The notes: a model not told the origin generated them from the letters alone. A stretch of 64,000 nt of DNA from Shimia aestuarii (GCF_900114635.1 NZ_FOTQ01000004.1:246887-310886), one strand, 5' to 3'; shown: positions 18,157 through 26,454, counted from the stretch's first letter. Numbers and translations are program-made.

Positions 18157-18797
18157 TCGGGACTGACCAAGACATCCGACTGCAGCTGATGTATCGCCCT
18201 CGGCCGCTTCTGTGGCTCCTGACCGTCCTGGTCGACCGAGACCGGCTGCCCGAGTTGATGCATCTGGTTGATGAAGAGGACCTGGCCCGCTCCTGGCACA
18301 CGGACGACATCGACCGCATGGCTGACCGCGCCCCGCCCCTCGATCTGCTGCGGGAGATCGAGGCAGGCGGTATCGCCCTGACCGGCATGCCGCAGAGCGA
18401 TCCGCTGCAAAGACGGGACATCCCGCTCGAGCACCTGACCAACGGATCGTGGAACTGGCTTCGGAGTCGGATCAGTGTGCCGGCGATTGGTTATGCCTGG
18501 ATTGCGGTCGAGGTCTCGGTCGCGGATGAACCGTCTGCGAGCGAACGCAAACAGCTGCGGATCGCCGACATGAAGAGCTGGCTCGACCGCCACCCGCATT
18601 GGTTCGAGCCGTCCGGTGACGGCAAGTTCCAACGCACAGCGGGCCCGACTGAGATCTTCAATGCCTTGCGAGGTAGCCGGCTTTGGGGGGATGCCGGTCT
18701 CAAGACCGTCCAGGCGATGATCCACGGGACCGGCAGCCACCAAGATGCGGGCCTGCATAAGGTCGACCCTCGAGTGGTGAAAAAGGCGGGAGGATAG
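18153..18797 (+). CDS. Unknown element protein, coupled to the integrase
   Basis: A 214-aa protein I do not recognise. Its ATG overlaps the integrase stop (ATGA), so it is made with the integrase. The N-terminal half is leucine-rich and acidic (LLWLLTVLVDRDRLPELMHLVDEEDL). The C-terminal half contains WLDRHPHWFEPSGDGKFQR, GPTEIFNALRGSRLWGD and a final basic VVKKAGG. There is no signal peptide, cysteine cluster or nucleotide-binding motif. Possible roles are a directionality or regulatory factor, but this is a guess from position only. Confidence 0.7.
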   Translation: MIGTDQDIRLQLMYRPRPLLWLLTVLVDRDRLPELMHLVDEEDLARSWHTDDIDRMADRAPPLDLLREIEAGGIALTGMPQSDPLQRRDIPLEHLTNGSWNWLRSRISVPAIGYAWIAVEVSVADEPSASERKQLRIADMKSWLDRHPHWFEPSGDGKFQRTAGPTEIFNALRGSRLWGDAGLKTVQAMIHGTGSHQDAGLHKVDPRVVKKAGG

Positions 18798-18851
18798 GAC
18801 GTGAAATAGGCGTTTTGGGCGGCTTTCTATAGGCGGTCCGCAATCGGCAGC

Positions 18852-18879
18852 CTTGAGGGACTTTCAATCCTTCAAGGAG
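18852..18879 (+). promoter_or_regulatory. Inverted repeat overlapping the ribosome-binding site of the HTH gene
   Basis: CTTGAGGGA (18852-18860) pairs with TCCTTCAAG (18868-18876) over nine positions (one G-U in RNA) around a 7-base loop. The ribosome-binding site AAGGAG (18874-18879) begins inside the 3' arm, eight bases before the ATG at 18887. It could be an RBS-masking hairpin or a DNA operator for the HTH protein it precedes. Confidence 0.5.
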
Positions 18880-18886
18880 CCCTGTA

Positions 18887-19087
18887 ATGCCCGACACGAT
18901 CCAAGATGCATCGCATCTGCTAACGACGCGACAGGCGGCCGATCGCCTGTCCGTCCACCCAGACACATTGAAGAAAGGCCGAGCCGGCGAAGGCGCCTTC
19001 GCCCAGCTTGATTATGTCCGCTTGGGCCGGGCGATCCGCTATCGCAGCTCCGACATCGACCGCCTGGTCGAAGGCGGTGCAGCATGA
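18887..19087 (+). CDS. Excisionase/AlpA-like helix-turn-helix protein
   Basis: A 66-aa DNA-binding protein. LLTTRQAADRLSVHPDTLKK is a winged-HTH (MerR/AlpA/Xis-like, HTH_17) recognition unit, followed by YVRLGRAIRYRSSDIDRLVE, the usual wing and C-terminal helix. In satellites and P4-like elements the equivalent gene activates int/excision or the replication operon. Here it heads a tightly packed operon (overlap of four bases with the next gene) running through the primase, so it may be both excisionase and operon regulator (inference). Confidence 0.85.
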   Translation: MPDTIQDASHLLTTRQAADRLSVHPDTLKKGRAGEGAFAQLDYVRLGRAIRYRSSDIDRLVEGGAA

Positions 19088-19542
19088 GCACGTACACAGA
19101 TCGCCCCGGAAACAAGAGCGACATCACCTTCACCCGGCTCGTCAAGCGGCTCCGCCATCACGGCCTGATCGAGATCGAAGTCGACGACCCGTCGAAGGTC
19201 CGGGACCTGCCAGAGTGGAGCTTCGCTCGTTTGCCCCGCCGGTCGGTCGACATGGCGAACCGCATCTTCCCACGTGACCTCGGCATCCGCTTCGGCCGAG
19301 CCTGCCCGCTGACCAGCGTCAAAGTTTTCGGCACGGAATCCGGCGAGACAACCTCGGCAGTCTATCGCTCGATTGCTTACGCGGCCTTGACGACCGAGCC
19401 ATACCTGCAGGTCCTGGTCGGTTACGACCCGAGGCAGCTGACCTGGCGACGGCACCTGCAAGAGGAGCTCAAGCTGTCTGCCCCCACCGGCATCCGCACT
19501 GCGGACGAGGTTCTCGAGGCAATCGAGATGGAGGTGGTCTAA
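19084..19542 (+). CDS. Unknown element protein (152 aa)
   Basis: I do not recognise this family. The start overlaps the HTH gene stop (ATGA) and the stop overlaps the next start by one base. The sequence is mixed alpha/beta with a basic N-terminus (TFTRLVKRLRHHGLIEIEVDD) and an acidic C-terminus (ADEVLEAIEMEVV). RLVKRLRHHGLI could be a short DNA-contacting helix. Position between the HTH protein and the primase suggests a replication or regulatory accessory; this is not shown by the sequence. Confidence 0.72.
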   Translation: MSTYTDRPGNKSDITFTRLVKRLRHHGLIEIEVDDPSKVRDLPEWSFARLPRRSVDMANRIFPRDLGIRFGRACPLTSVKVFGTESGETTSAVYRSIAYAALTTEPYLQVLVGYDPRQLTWRRHLQEELKLSAPTGIRTADEVLEAIEMEVV

Positions 19543-19982
19543 TGCAGCTTAACCGAAATTTGAGACGCGCAATGCGGAAGGACGCGAAGCGTCTGGCACG
19601 GCTCGCGGCGGCCAACTGCCTCGACTATGAGACCGGCCGGCTGCGGATGGTGGAGACCGATCGAGCCAGGGCGATCCTAGCCAGGGTCTTTGAACGCCTG
19701 TTCACGGCCGGCGGTGAGCCCCAGGTCATGCGGCTTGAGGAAGGGGATGCCTCATACTTCCCTTCGTTCGATCAGGCCAAGACGCCCGAGGGCTGCGAGA
19801 CCTGGATCGCGGCCGGCCTGGATGGAGCTGGTGCGGCGACCTATGCGATCCGAGAGATACGCGTCGAAGGCATCGATGACCCCCGCCACCGCAAGGCACA
19901 CATCCAGGCCTGGATGCTTGATCAGCTGGGCCCTGAGCTGGCCTTCGCCGGCTATCCCCAAGACATAAGAAAGGACGCGTGA
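19542..19982 (+). CDS. Unknown element protein (146 aa)
   Basis: An unrecognised 146-aa protein. The N-terminus is strongly basic (MQLNRNLRRAMRKDAKRLARLAA), suggesting nucleic-acid contact; the remainder is acidic to neutral, with YAIREIRVEGIDDPRHRKAHIQAWMLDQLG. Its TGA stop overlaps the ATG of the primase-helicase (TGATG), so the two are translationally coupled and may work together at replication initiation (inference). Confidence 0.72.
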   Translation: MQLNRNLRRAMRKDAKRLARLAAANCLDYETGRLRMVETDRARAILARVFERLFTAGGEPQVMRLEEGDASYFPSFDQAKTPEGCETWIAAGLDGAGAATYAIREIRVEGIDDPRHRKAHIQAWMLDQLGPELAFAGYPQDIRKDA

Positions 19983-22900
19983 TGGCACGTCCCGCAACAA
20001 AACAGCTAGACGCCGAATTGCTGCCCCGTGCTGAAGAGCTCCTGGCATCGGTCCTCGGTCCCGACAATGTTCGGGCCGAGGGTGACACAATCCACATCAA
20101 CGGCAGCATGAGCTTCGACCCGGCAACGGGTGCCTGGTCAGGCGACGGCTTCACGGGCAGTGGCCTCTGCAGCTGCGTATCAGCCGCATTGGGTCGCACC
20201 CTGGCTAAGTCGAAGGCATTGCTCGAGGCGGCCGCAGAGGCCGAGGTCGAGCCGGTGGAGGCCCTGGATGTGGCTGACTTCGAGGCCGAGCTGCAGGAGG
20301 CTGAGACCGTCCCTGTGCCGCTGCCGTATGCAGGGCCCGTCTTGCCGATGTCGGTCGGTTGCTTCACGCATGTCGATCCGACCGCGCCCGCACCGGGCAA
20401 ATACTTCAGCCAGGCCCCAGACGGCAGCTTGGTCAAGGCGACCCGAGGCAGCATCATCCACAGCCGCTATGAGACCGTCTCGATCGGCACCCTTGCCGAG
20501 CTACAGCATTGGATGGAAGCGGCAAGCTCCGGGACGCACTTGACCCAAGGCATCAGTCGGCACCCGCAAGCGGCCGCCCTCTATGCGGGTCGGGTCGCAG
20601 AGCTCGAGGCGGCCGGTAACACGGTCGATCCCATGACGCAGCTGCCCCTGATCACCCGATCGAATGCTGATCTCTCCTGGTCGGCAGGGCCTGGGCTGAT
20701 GGTGATCGACAGCGATGCGGTAAACGACATGGATGATGTCTGGGAGGCCCTATGTGATGCCCAGGCAGGCCTTGATGCCTATGCCTGCCTGCAGACCACA
20801 TCCTCGAGCTCGAATGTGGAGCTTGCTGGCACAACCACCGGCATCCGTGGCCTGCATACATACCTGCACCCCCTCGATGCATCCGATGTGTCTCGTGCCC
20901 TCGAGGCCCTGCATGTCCGGTCAATCCTGGCAGGCCATGCCAGGCACAGGATCAGCCAGACTGGGGCTTTCCTGCCCAGGTCCTATGTAGACATGGCCCT
21001 TAAGGTGCCGTCACAGCCCGTCTACCTGAAGGCACATGTCACGGCACCTGTCAGCCAGTCGAAGGCATTCCTGCATCGGCCAGGGGTCGAGGTGATCGAC
21101 ACGCGACAGGTGATCCCGGACCTGACCGAGCAGGAACGGACCGATCTGGCCGTGCACCTGGCCGAGGCCCGGCTGCAGATGCTGCCCCAGATGGAGAAGC
21201 AACGCTCGGTCTATCTCGATGACCGTACAGGTGAGATCGCCCAGGCACGGGGTATAACGATCGAGGCGGCCCGTACACTGGCCGAGGCGGCCCTGCAGGG
21301 CGGCAAGCTCTACAGCGACTTCCTGATCTATGTGGACGGCAAGCCGGTCTCGGTTGGCGAGATACTGGCAGACCCGACCGCATATCACGGCAAGGCATGC
21401 TGCGACCCGCTCGAGCCCGACTATGCCGGTGCTCGGACCGTGGCGATGATCTACTCAGACCAGGCCCGTCCGGTGATCCACAGCTTCGCACATAGCGGTG
21501 GCGATCGTGGCTCGGTGTATGAGCTGATCGGCCTGGGGACGGTCCCCATGCCGGTCTCAGTGGACTGGGCGGCCGGACAGGCCGCAGAGGCCGAAGGGGT
21601 CAAGCAAGCGGCCCAGCTGGCCGCCTGGCTGAATGTGGAGCCCGTGGTTGATGATGATGCCGTGATCGGCTTTCTGGGTGGTACCCAAACCGAGGGCATC
21701 CAGTATGTGGACCCGATCGGGTTGATCGATGATCAGGGCCAGGTCCTGCAGGCATCAGTCAACGGGCTGCTTAAGTGGATGCGAGATGTGAACCGTGCCG
21801 GCAATGCCGAGCCGATGAAGGCCTGGGGCGAATGCTTGGTTACGTATGCAGGTGTCACTTGGGATGCCGTGCCTCTGACCCTGCCAGATGTGACCCGTGT
21901 CCTCGGCATCGGCAAGAAAGAGGCCCGTCCCGTCCTGAAATCCGCGATCGGTGACTGGGATGCCCGACGCGGGGCGATACGGGCCGCCCTTGTGCCGCAG
22001 ATGCCCGTTGCGGTCGATAACGGCCTGACTGTCGAAGAGAGGGCTGCAGAGGCAGCCAGGGAGACTGTCCGCCGGCAGAATGCCTTGCTTGGTCAGTGTC
22101 GACACATTGCGGCTGATCCTCTGGGCGAACTGGACAAGGCATTGACCGCCCTGAACGTGGTCGGTGAACGGCATGTGGCGAACACGGTGTTCCTCTGCGT
22201 GGCGACGGCCGTGATGGACAAGCCGGTCAATCTGATCAATCGCGGTCAGTCCTCGGCCGGCAAGAGCTACACCACGGAAATGGTCACAAGACTTTTCCCC
22301 GAGAGCTTCGTCTTTGAACTGACTTCCATGTCGGCGAAGTCGCTGATCTACCTGCCCGAGGGGTCGCTCAGTCACCGCTTCATCTACCTCGAGGAAGGGG
22401 AAGCATTGGCTAGGCAAGACGGTGAAAAGAACGATGTAGCGGAGATGCTGCGGGTGATGATCTCCAAGGGATTCCTCAGTCACGCGGTGGTCGAGAAGAA
22501 CCCGGAGACAGGCCAGTTCGAAACCCGCATCATCACCCAGGAAGGACCGACAGGTCTGATCACGACAACGACCAGGGCGCATTTGGACAACGAGATCGAG
22601 ACCAGGATGCTGTCGAACTGGCTGGACGAAAGTTCCGATCAGTCTCGGGCGATCATGGAAGCCATTGCCAGTGTTGCTGAAGGCACCGCACTCGGACAGA
22701 CCGACATCAGCCAATGGCATGCCTTCGGGGAGTGGCTGAGGACTGGAGCGACCAGGGTGAAGGTGCCGTTCGCGGCGAAGCTTGCCCAGGCATTACCGGC
22801 CCACACGGTCCGCATCAGACGCGACATCCGCTCGATCCTCGACATCATTAAGGCCTCGGCCCTGGTGCACCGCCTGGTGCGGGATACAGATGCGGAGGGC

Positions 22901-23368
22901 AACATCCTTGCGACCCTGGATGATTATGATGTCGCGGTCGGCTGCATCGGGCAGAGCATCGGCGAAGGTCACGAGGTGATGGCATCAGACAATGCCAGGA
23001 GCCTGCTGAAGGCCGTGTCGGCAGCGATCGATGCAGCGGCTGGCTTGCCTGCCGTCGGTGGATACGTGACCGACCCCTGGGGCACGGTGCTCGAGCCTCG
23101 GAAGGTGTATCACCCTGCCCAGCTGCCGCCACATGTGCAGCAAGGACATGAAGGTCTGTGGCTCACTGGCTCGGTTCGCGACATGTCACACCTGTTGGAC
23201 GTGTCTAAGTCGACGTTCAACCGTCACGCGAAGCACTGCATCATCGAGGAATATCTTGAGCATCCCTTCGGCAACAGTCAGGGCTGGCTGATCACGGCAC
23301 GGGGTCGGCACGTGGTCGATGGCCTCGAGGCGAACATCTTCCCCGATCGGAAGGATTTAGAGGAATGA
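19982..23368 (+). CDS. Large replication protein: primase-polymerase-like N-terminus fused to a helicase-type ATPase
   Basis: A 1128-aa protein. At about residues 241-245 MVIDSDAV supplies an aspartate pair, followed by TTTGIRGLHTYL (G-x-H), the pattern of archaeo-eukaryotic primase-polymerase motifs I and II. The following PGVEVIDTRQVIPDLTEQER segment also fits element-encoded prim-pols. A P-loop GQSSAGKSY lies at about 755-763 and a Walker B-like FIYLEEGEAL at about 800-808, with ITTTTRAHLDNEIETRML downstream as sensor/arginine-finger region. A C-terminal HTH is possible (SHLLDVSKSTFNRHAKH). The start ATG overlaps the previous stop (TGATG). It likely initiates autonomous replication at the adjacent iteron region (inference). 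The primase assignment is weaker than the ATPase one. Confidence 0.8.
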   Translation: MARPATKQLDAELLPRAEELLASVLGPDNVRAEGDTIHINGSMSFDPATGAWSGDGFTGSGLCSCVSAALGRTLAKSKALLEAAAEAEVEPVEALDVADFEAELQEAETVPVPLPYAGPVLPMSVGCFTHVDPTAPAPGKYFSQAPDGSLVKATRGSIIHSRYETVSIGTLAELQHWMEAASSGTHLTQGISRHPQAAALYAGRVAELEAAGNTVDPMTQLPLITRSNADLSWSAGPGLMVIDSDAVNDMDDVWEALCDAQAGLDAYACLQTTSSSSNVELAGTTTGIRGLHTYLHPLDASDVSRALEALHVRSILAGHARHRISQTGAFLPRSYVDMALKVPSQPVYLKAHVTAPVSQSKAFLHRPGVEVIDTRQVIPDLTEQERTDLAVHLAEARLQMLPQMEKQRSVYLDDRTGEIAQARGITIEAARTLAEAALQGGKLYSDFLIYVDGKPVSVGEILADPTAYHGKACCDPLEPDYAGARTVAMIYSDQARPVIHSFAHSGGDRGSVYELIGLGTVPMPVSVDWAAGQAAEAEGVKQAAQLAAWLNVEPVVDDDAVIGFLGGTQTEGIQYVDPIGLIDDQGQVLQASVNGLLKWMRDVNRAGNAEPMKAWGECLVTYAGVTWDAVPLTLPDVTRVLGIGKKEARPVLKSAIGDWDARRGAIRAALVPQMPVAVDNGLTVEERAAEAARETVRRQNALLGQCRHIAADPLGELDKALTALNVVGERHVANTVFLCVATAVMDKPVNLINRGQSSAGKSYTTEMVTRLFPESFVFELTSMSAKSLIYLPEGSLSHRFIYLEEGEALARQDGEKNDVAEMLRVMISKGFLSHAVVEKNPETGQFETRIITQEGPTGLITTTTRAHLDNEIETRMLSNWLDESSDQSRAIMEAIASVAEGTALGQTDISQWHAFGEWLRTGATRVKVPFAAKLAQALPAHTVRIRRDIRSILDIIKASALVHRLVRDTDAEGNILATLDDYDVAVGCIGQSIGEGHEVMASDNARSLLKAVSAAIDAAAGLPAVGGYVTDPWGTVLEPRKVYHPAQLPPHVQQGHEGLWLTGSVRDMSHLLDVSKSTFNRHAKHCIIEEYLEHPFGNSQGWLITARGRHVVDGLEANIFPDRKDLEE

Positions 23369-23385
23369 AGAAAATTATTTCTTTC

Positions 23386-23626
23386 CTCGCATTCCTGAGA
23401 CGCGTGGGACAGTGGGGCAGATGTCTTAAGCTATTGATGCTGCTATGAAATACCGATCCACCTCACTTGGGACGCATGTGGGACGCCCTTGGGACGCTGA
23501 TCGAAACCCCCAAGTGTCCCAGCCCTGTCTCAGGACCGTCCCAGTAGGTGTTGGATCGATTTAATGGCGTGATGTCAGCGACTTACGGCGTCTGTCCCAC
23601 TGTCCCACGCGTCTCAGGAATGCGAG
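23386..23626. repeat. 241-bp two-fold symmetric iteron region (candidate replication origin or cos)
   Basis: Perfect 31-bp inverted arms (23386-23416 and 23596-23626) enclose three TGGGAC repeats 11 bp apart (from 23468, 23479, 23490) and three mirror repeats 11 bp apart (GTCCCA from 23516, GTCTCA from 23527, GTCCCA from 23538). Each mirror pair has the same centre as the arms, about 23506. Further copies of TGGGAC/GTCCCA occur at 23405, 23594 and 23602. It fills the only sizeable gap between the primase-helicase and the HNH gene. Best reading: iteron origin bound by the replication protein. A terminase-recognised cos is the alternative, since cos often lies just before HNH/TerS genes. Confidence 0.8.
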
Positions 23627-23653
23627 AGGCAAAATAAAAAAAAGGAGGAATTA

Positions 23654-24013
23654 ATGAAACGAAACTGGAATAAACTGAATGGTCCTGGCCTTCGATCGCC
23701 CACGGTTGGACTGCGGGTCGCCAAGGTCAAGGAAGACCAGAGCCGCACCCGTGCCGGCTTCAGCCTCTACGGTTCGGACAAGTGGAAGCGGCTGTCGGCA
23801 CAACTAAGACGCGATCACCCTTACTGTCGGCAATGCGGTAAGACATCGATGCAGACGACATTGCAGGTCGACCACATCGTGCCTCTGCGGGACGGCGGCG
23901 ATCCGTTCGATCGATCGAACCTGCAGGTCCTCTGCATCCCTTGCCACAACACCAAGACCCGAGCCGAGCGGAACGCACGGGCCGAGCGGCACCCAGGGGG
24001 CGGTACCTCGTAA
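23654..24013 (+). CDS. Phage-type HNH endonuclease
   Basis: A 119-aa nuclease with the full HNH/zinc pattern: Cys58 and Cys61 (HPYCRQCG), His74 in VDHIVPL, Asn89 (RSNLQVLC), Cys94/Cys97-His98 (CIPCHNTK). A strong AAAGGAGGAA ribosome-binding site precedes the ATG. In cos-type (HK97-like) phages an HNH protein lies beside the terminase genes and assists cos cleavage. The same neighbourhood (TerS and TerL follow) makes a packaging role the best inference; a homing role is less likely. Confidence 0.93.
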   Translation: MKRNWNKLNGPGLRSPTVGLRVAKVKEDQSRTRAGFSLYGSDKWKRLSAQLRRDHPYCRQCGKTSMQTTLQVDHIVPLRDGGDPFDRSNLQVLCIPCHNTKTRAERNARAERHPGGGTS

Positions 24014-24102
24014 CGATTCGCGCGGGAGATGCACACCGAGCTGTGGGGTCATTCACAGGTTTTTCACGCCCCATAAACGTTAACATGCTAAGGAGTTTGA
24101 GT

Positions 24103-24483
24103 ATGACAAAACAGACCTACATAGCCGCCGATATCGGCCTGAAATCCGTAAAAGGATCGAATGCTTCGATCTCAAAGACGATCAACGCGATCGCATCGCA
24201 GTTAGGTGATCTGACAGCTGCCGATGTGTCTCAGTTGCGTGATCTGGCCGTCCTGATGGTCAAGATCGAGGACAATGCCGGCATGATCGAGCTGGCCAAG
24301 AAGGCCCAGGACCTGGCCATGTGGCATAAGATGGTCAGCCTGGGCGACAAGCTGGTGGCGACCAAGCGGATGCTGTTGAAGGACCTGAAGATCACCCGCT
24401 CGAGCATCCCGGCCCCGCAGACAGGAGCCCGAGAAGCCAAGGCCCAGGGCAAGGGCGGCAGTGAATGGAAAGGGGTGCTCTGA
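24103..24483 (+). CDS. Probable terminase small subunit
   Basis: A 126-aa protein starting MTKQTYIAADIG, with AAGGAG seven bases before the ATG; a longer frame upstream lacks such a site. It is mostly alpha-helical (SISKTINAIASQLGDLTAADVSQLRDLAVLM, then MIELAKKAQDLAMWHKMVSLGDKLVATKRML) and ends in a flexible Gly/Lys tail. The sequence alone does not prove the family. The call rests on position between an HNH nuclease and a large terminase, its TGATG overlap with terL, and a size and helical content usual for small terminases. Confidence 0.6.
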   Translation: MTKQTYIAADIGLKSVKGSNASISKTINAIASQLGDLTAADVSQLRDLAVLMVKIEDNAGMIELAKKAQDLAMWHKMVSLGDKLVATKRMLLKDLKITRSSIPAPQTGAREAKAQGKGGSEWKGVL

Positions 24484-26189
24484 TGGCCCGTAAACCGAAC
24501 CCTCAGCAAGGCCTGGCCTTCGACTGGACCTTCCCCCAGCCCGACTGGCAGGACCGCATCCGCCAGCATCAGGTGCCGATCGACCTGGCCAAGCTGCGGC
24601 CGTACCTGAACACCGATCGGGCCGATCGAGCCCGTGCGATCCTGAACAACCTGAGGCTTGCGGATGTACCTGATCAGCCCCGCATGATGCAGGCCGGTGG
24701 GGAATGGTTCTTCCAGATCGCAGAGGTCATTGCCGGCAGTGTCCTGAAGGACGGCAAGGCCCGCATCTCCGATGTGCTGATCCAGGTGCCAAAGAAGAAC
24801 AGCAAGACCACATTCGGCGGTTTGCTGATGTTGAGCTTGATGTTGATGTCGCCCCGTCCTCGGGCCGAGTTTGTGCTGATCGGGCCGACACTCGAGATCG
24901 CCCAGCTGGCATTCAACCAGATCGCCGGTGCGATCTATCTGGACGATCACCTCAGAGAGATTCTGCATGTGCGGGAACACCTGAAGACGATCGAGCACCG
25001 GACAAGTGGATGCCGCCTCAGCTGCAAAGCCTTCGACATGCAGATCGCCACGGGCAGCCGGCCGGCCGCCTACCTCCTGGATGAGGCCTGGCTTCTGAAG
25101 GGTGAAGATGCGGCCCGTGTCATAGGGCAGCTGAAAGGCGGCCAGGCATCGATCCCAGAAGGCATCGGCATCACGATCAGCACCCAAGCTGACCAGGCCC
25201 CCCAAGGCTACTGGAAGGCCGAGCTGACCAAGGCACGGGCCGTGCGAGACGGTACCGCGACGATACCGGGATACCTGCCCGTCATGTATGAACCGCCCCT
25301 TGATGTCGCGGCCGATCTCGATCGCCTCTGCCAACCCGAGACCTGGGAGATGGTCAACCCGAACCTGGGCAAGTCGGTCGATCTCGACTGGCTGAAGGCA
25401 TCCTTCTCGATGTCAAAGGCGGTCGACAAGTTCGAGCTGCAGAGGTGGCTGTCGCAGCATGTGAATGCAGAGGTCACGACATATGCGGCTGCCGATGATG
25501 CTTGGGGCGGGGCCGAGGTCTGGGACAAGACATCAAGCCGATCGTGCCGATTCGACTGGATATGCCAGGAAGCCAAGTACCTCTACTTCGGCTTTGATGG
25601 TGGCGGTGGTGATGACCTGACATCCCTGGCCGTGATCGGTCAGTTCTCGGACGATGGCCCGTGGTATGCCGCGACCCGCTCCTGGGTCTGGCCGATCGCC
25701 CTGGAACGACGCAAGAGCATTGCGACCCAGCTGCGGGACTTCGAGAAAGATGGTGATCTCGCTGTTGTCGATGTTGGTGAAGACCTGAGGCAGATCACAG
25801 ACATCATTGCGGCCGCTGCATCTGCCGGCAAGTTCATCGGCTGCGGTGTGGACCCGAACGGCATCGCGGCCGACCTGGCCAATGCCCTGGAGGATGCCGG
25901 GGTCGAGCGGGAGCGGGTGATCGCGGTCAAGCAAGGTTTCGCCCTTCGCCCTGGATGGCTCGGCCTCGAGCGTCGGGCCCGGCAAGGCCAGCTGATACAC
26001 AGTGATCAGGCGATCCTTTCCTGGGCGGTCAGTAATACCAAGGTCGATCCCAAGTCGGGCCTGATCACCAAGAAATACAACGGCGTCGGCAAGATCGATC
26101 CGGTGGTCGCCCTGGCCACGGCCGCGATGGTGGTGCTCGACAGCCCGCCTAAGCCCTGGGTCTTTGATGTCGGTGCCTTGGTAGGGTGA
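24483..26189 (+). CDS. Phage terminase large subunit (packaging ATPase-nuclease)
   Basis: A 568-aa Terminase_1-type protein. The atypical Walker A VPKKNSKTT lies at about 102-110 (family pattern VPKKNxKS/T) and Walker B YLLDEAW at about 197-203. The nuclease domain starts at FGFDGGGGDDLTSLAVIG (about 369-385), continues with GVDPNGIAADLANAL and ends KIDPVVALATAAMVVL, all expected TerL segments. It therefore looks intact rather than decayed. No portal or capsid gene follows, so it must load DNA into shells made by something else if the element is packaged. Confidence 0.93.
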   Translation: MARKPNPQQGLAFDWTFPQPDWQDRIRQHQVPIDLAKLRPYLNTDRADRARAILNNLRLADVPDQPRMMQAGGEWFFQIAEVIAGSVLKDGKARISDVLIQVPKKNSKTTFGGLLMLSLMLMSPRPRAEFVLIGPTLEIAQLAFNQIAGAIYLDDHLREILHVREHLKTIEHRTSGCRLSCKAFDMQIATGSRPAAYLLDEAWLLKGEDAARVIGQLKGGQASIPEGIGITISTQADQAPQGYWKAELTKARAVRDGTATIPGYLPVMYEPPLDVAADLDRLCQPETWEMVNPNLGKSVDLDWLKASFSMSKAVDKFELQRWLSQHVNAEVTTYAAADDAWGGAEVWDKTSSRSCRFDWICQEAKYLYFGFDGGGGDDLTSLAVIGQFSDDGPWYAATRSWVWPIALERRKSIATQLRDFEKDGDLAVVDVGEDLRQITDIIAAAASAGKFIGCGVDPNGIAADLANALEDAGVERERVIAVKQGFALRPGWLGLERRARQGQLIHSDQAILSWAVSNTKVDPKSGLITKKYNGVGKIDPVVALATAAMVVLDSPPKPWVFDVGALVG

Positions 26190-26200
26190 AAGACAGGTAG

Positions 26201-26335
26201 ATGAATCAGACGATCCCGAGCCTGCTGTCACCATTGAATAAGTTAGTTCTTGTCGACGGTCACAACCGAAAGAAATCCACAGTCCGCGTCGAAGCCATCA
26301 TCCGTCGAGCACTATCAAACGACAACTTTGATTAG
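26201..26335 (+). CDS. Possible 44-aa small protein downstream of terL (uncertain)
   Basis: An ATG-started frame of 44 codons, MNQTIPSLLSPLNK... ending IIRRALSNDNFD, 11 bases after the terL stop on the same strand. A weak CAGG precedes it. It could be a small element protein or the 5' remnant of a lost downstream gene. The rest of 26336-26454 shows no feature I can support. Confidence 0.25.
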   Translation: MNQTIPSLLSPLNKLVLVDGHNRKKSTVRVEAIIRRALSNDNFD

Positions 26336-26454
26336 AATGCTTTGAAGGTCTGATTTTAACAATTGCTGGCAAGCCGACGTCTGAGTTCGCAAATAGCGAG
26401 GGCTTCAATTCTCGCAAAAAAGGCAGCATCTTAGGACCTACGGTGCCTCTTCTA

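Noticed and set aside
24231..25334. A 367-codon minus-strand frame opposite terS and terL
   Set aside because: Antisense to the terminase genes, which have clear motifs; no start signal or domain supports it.
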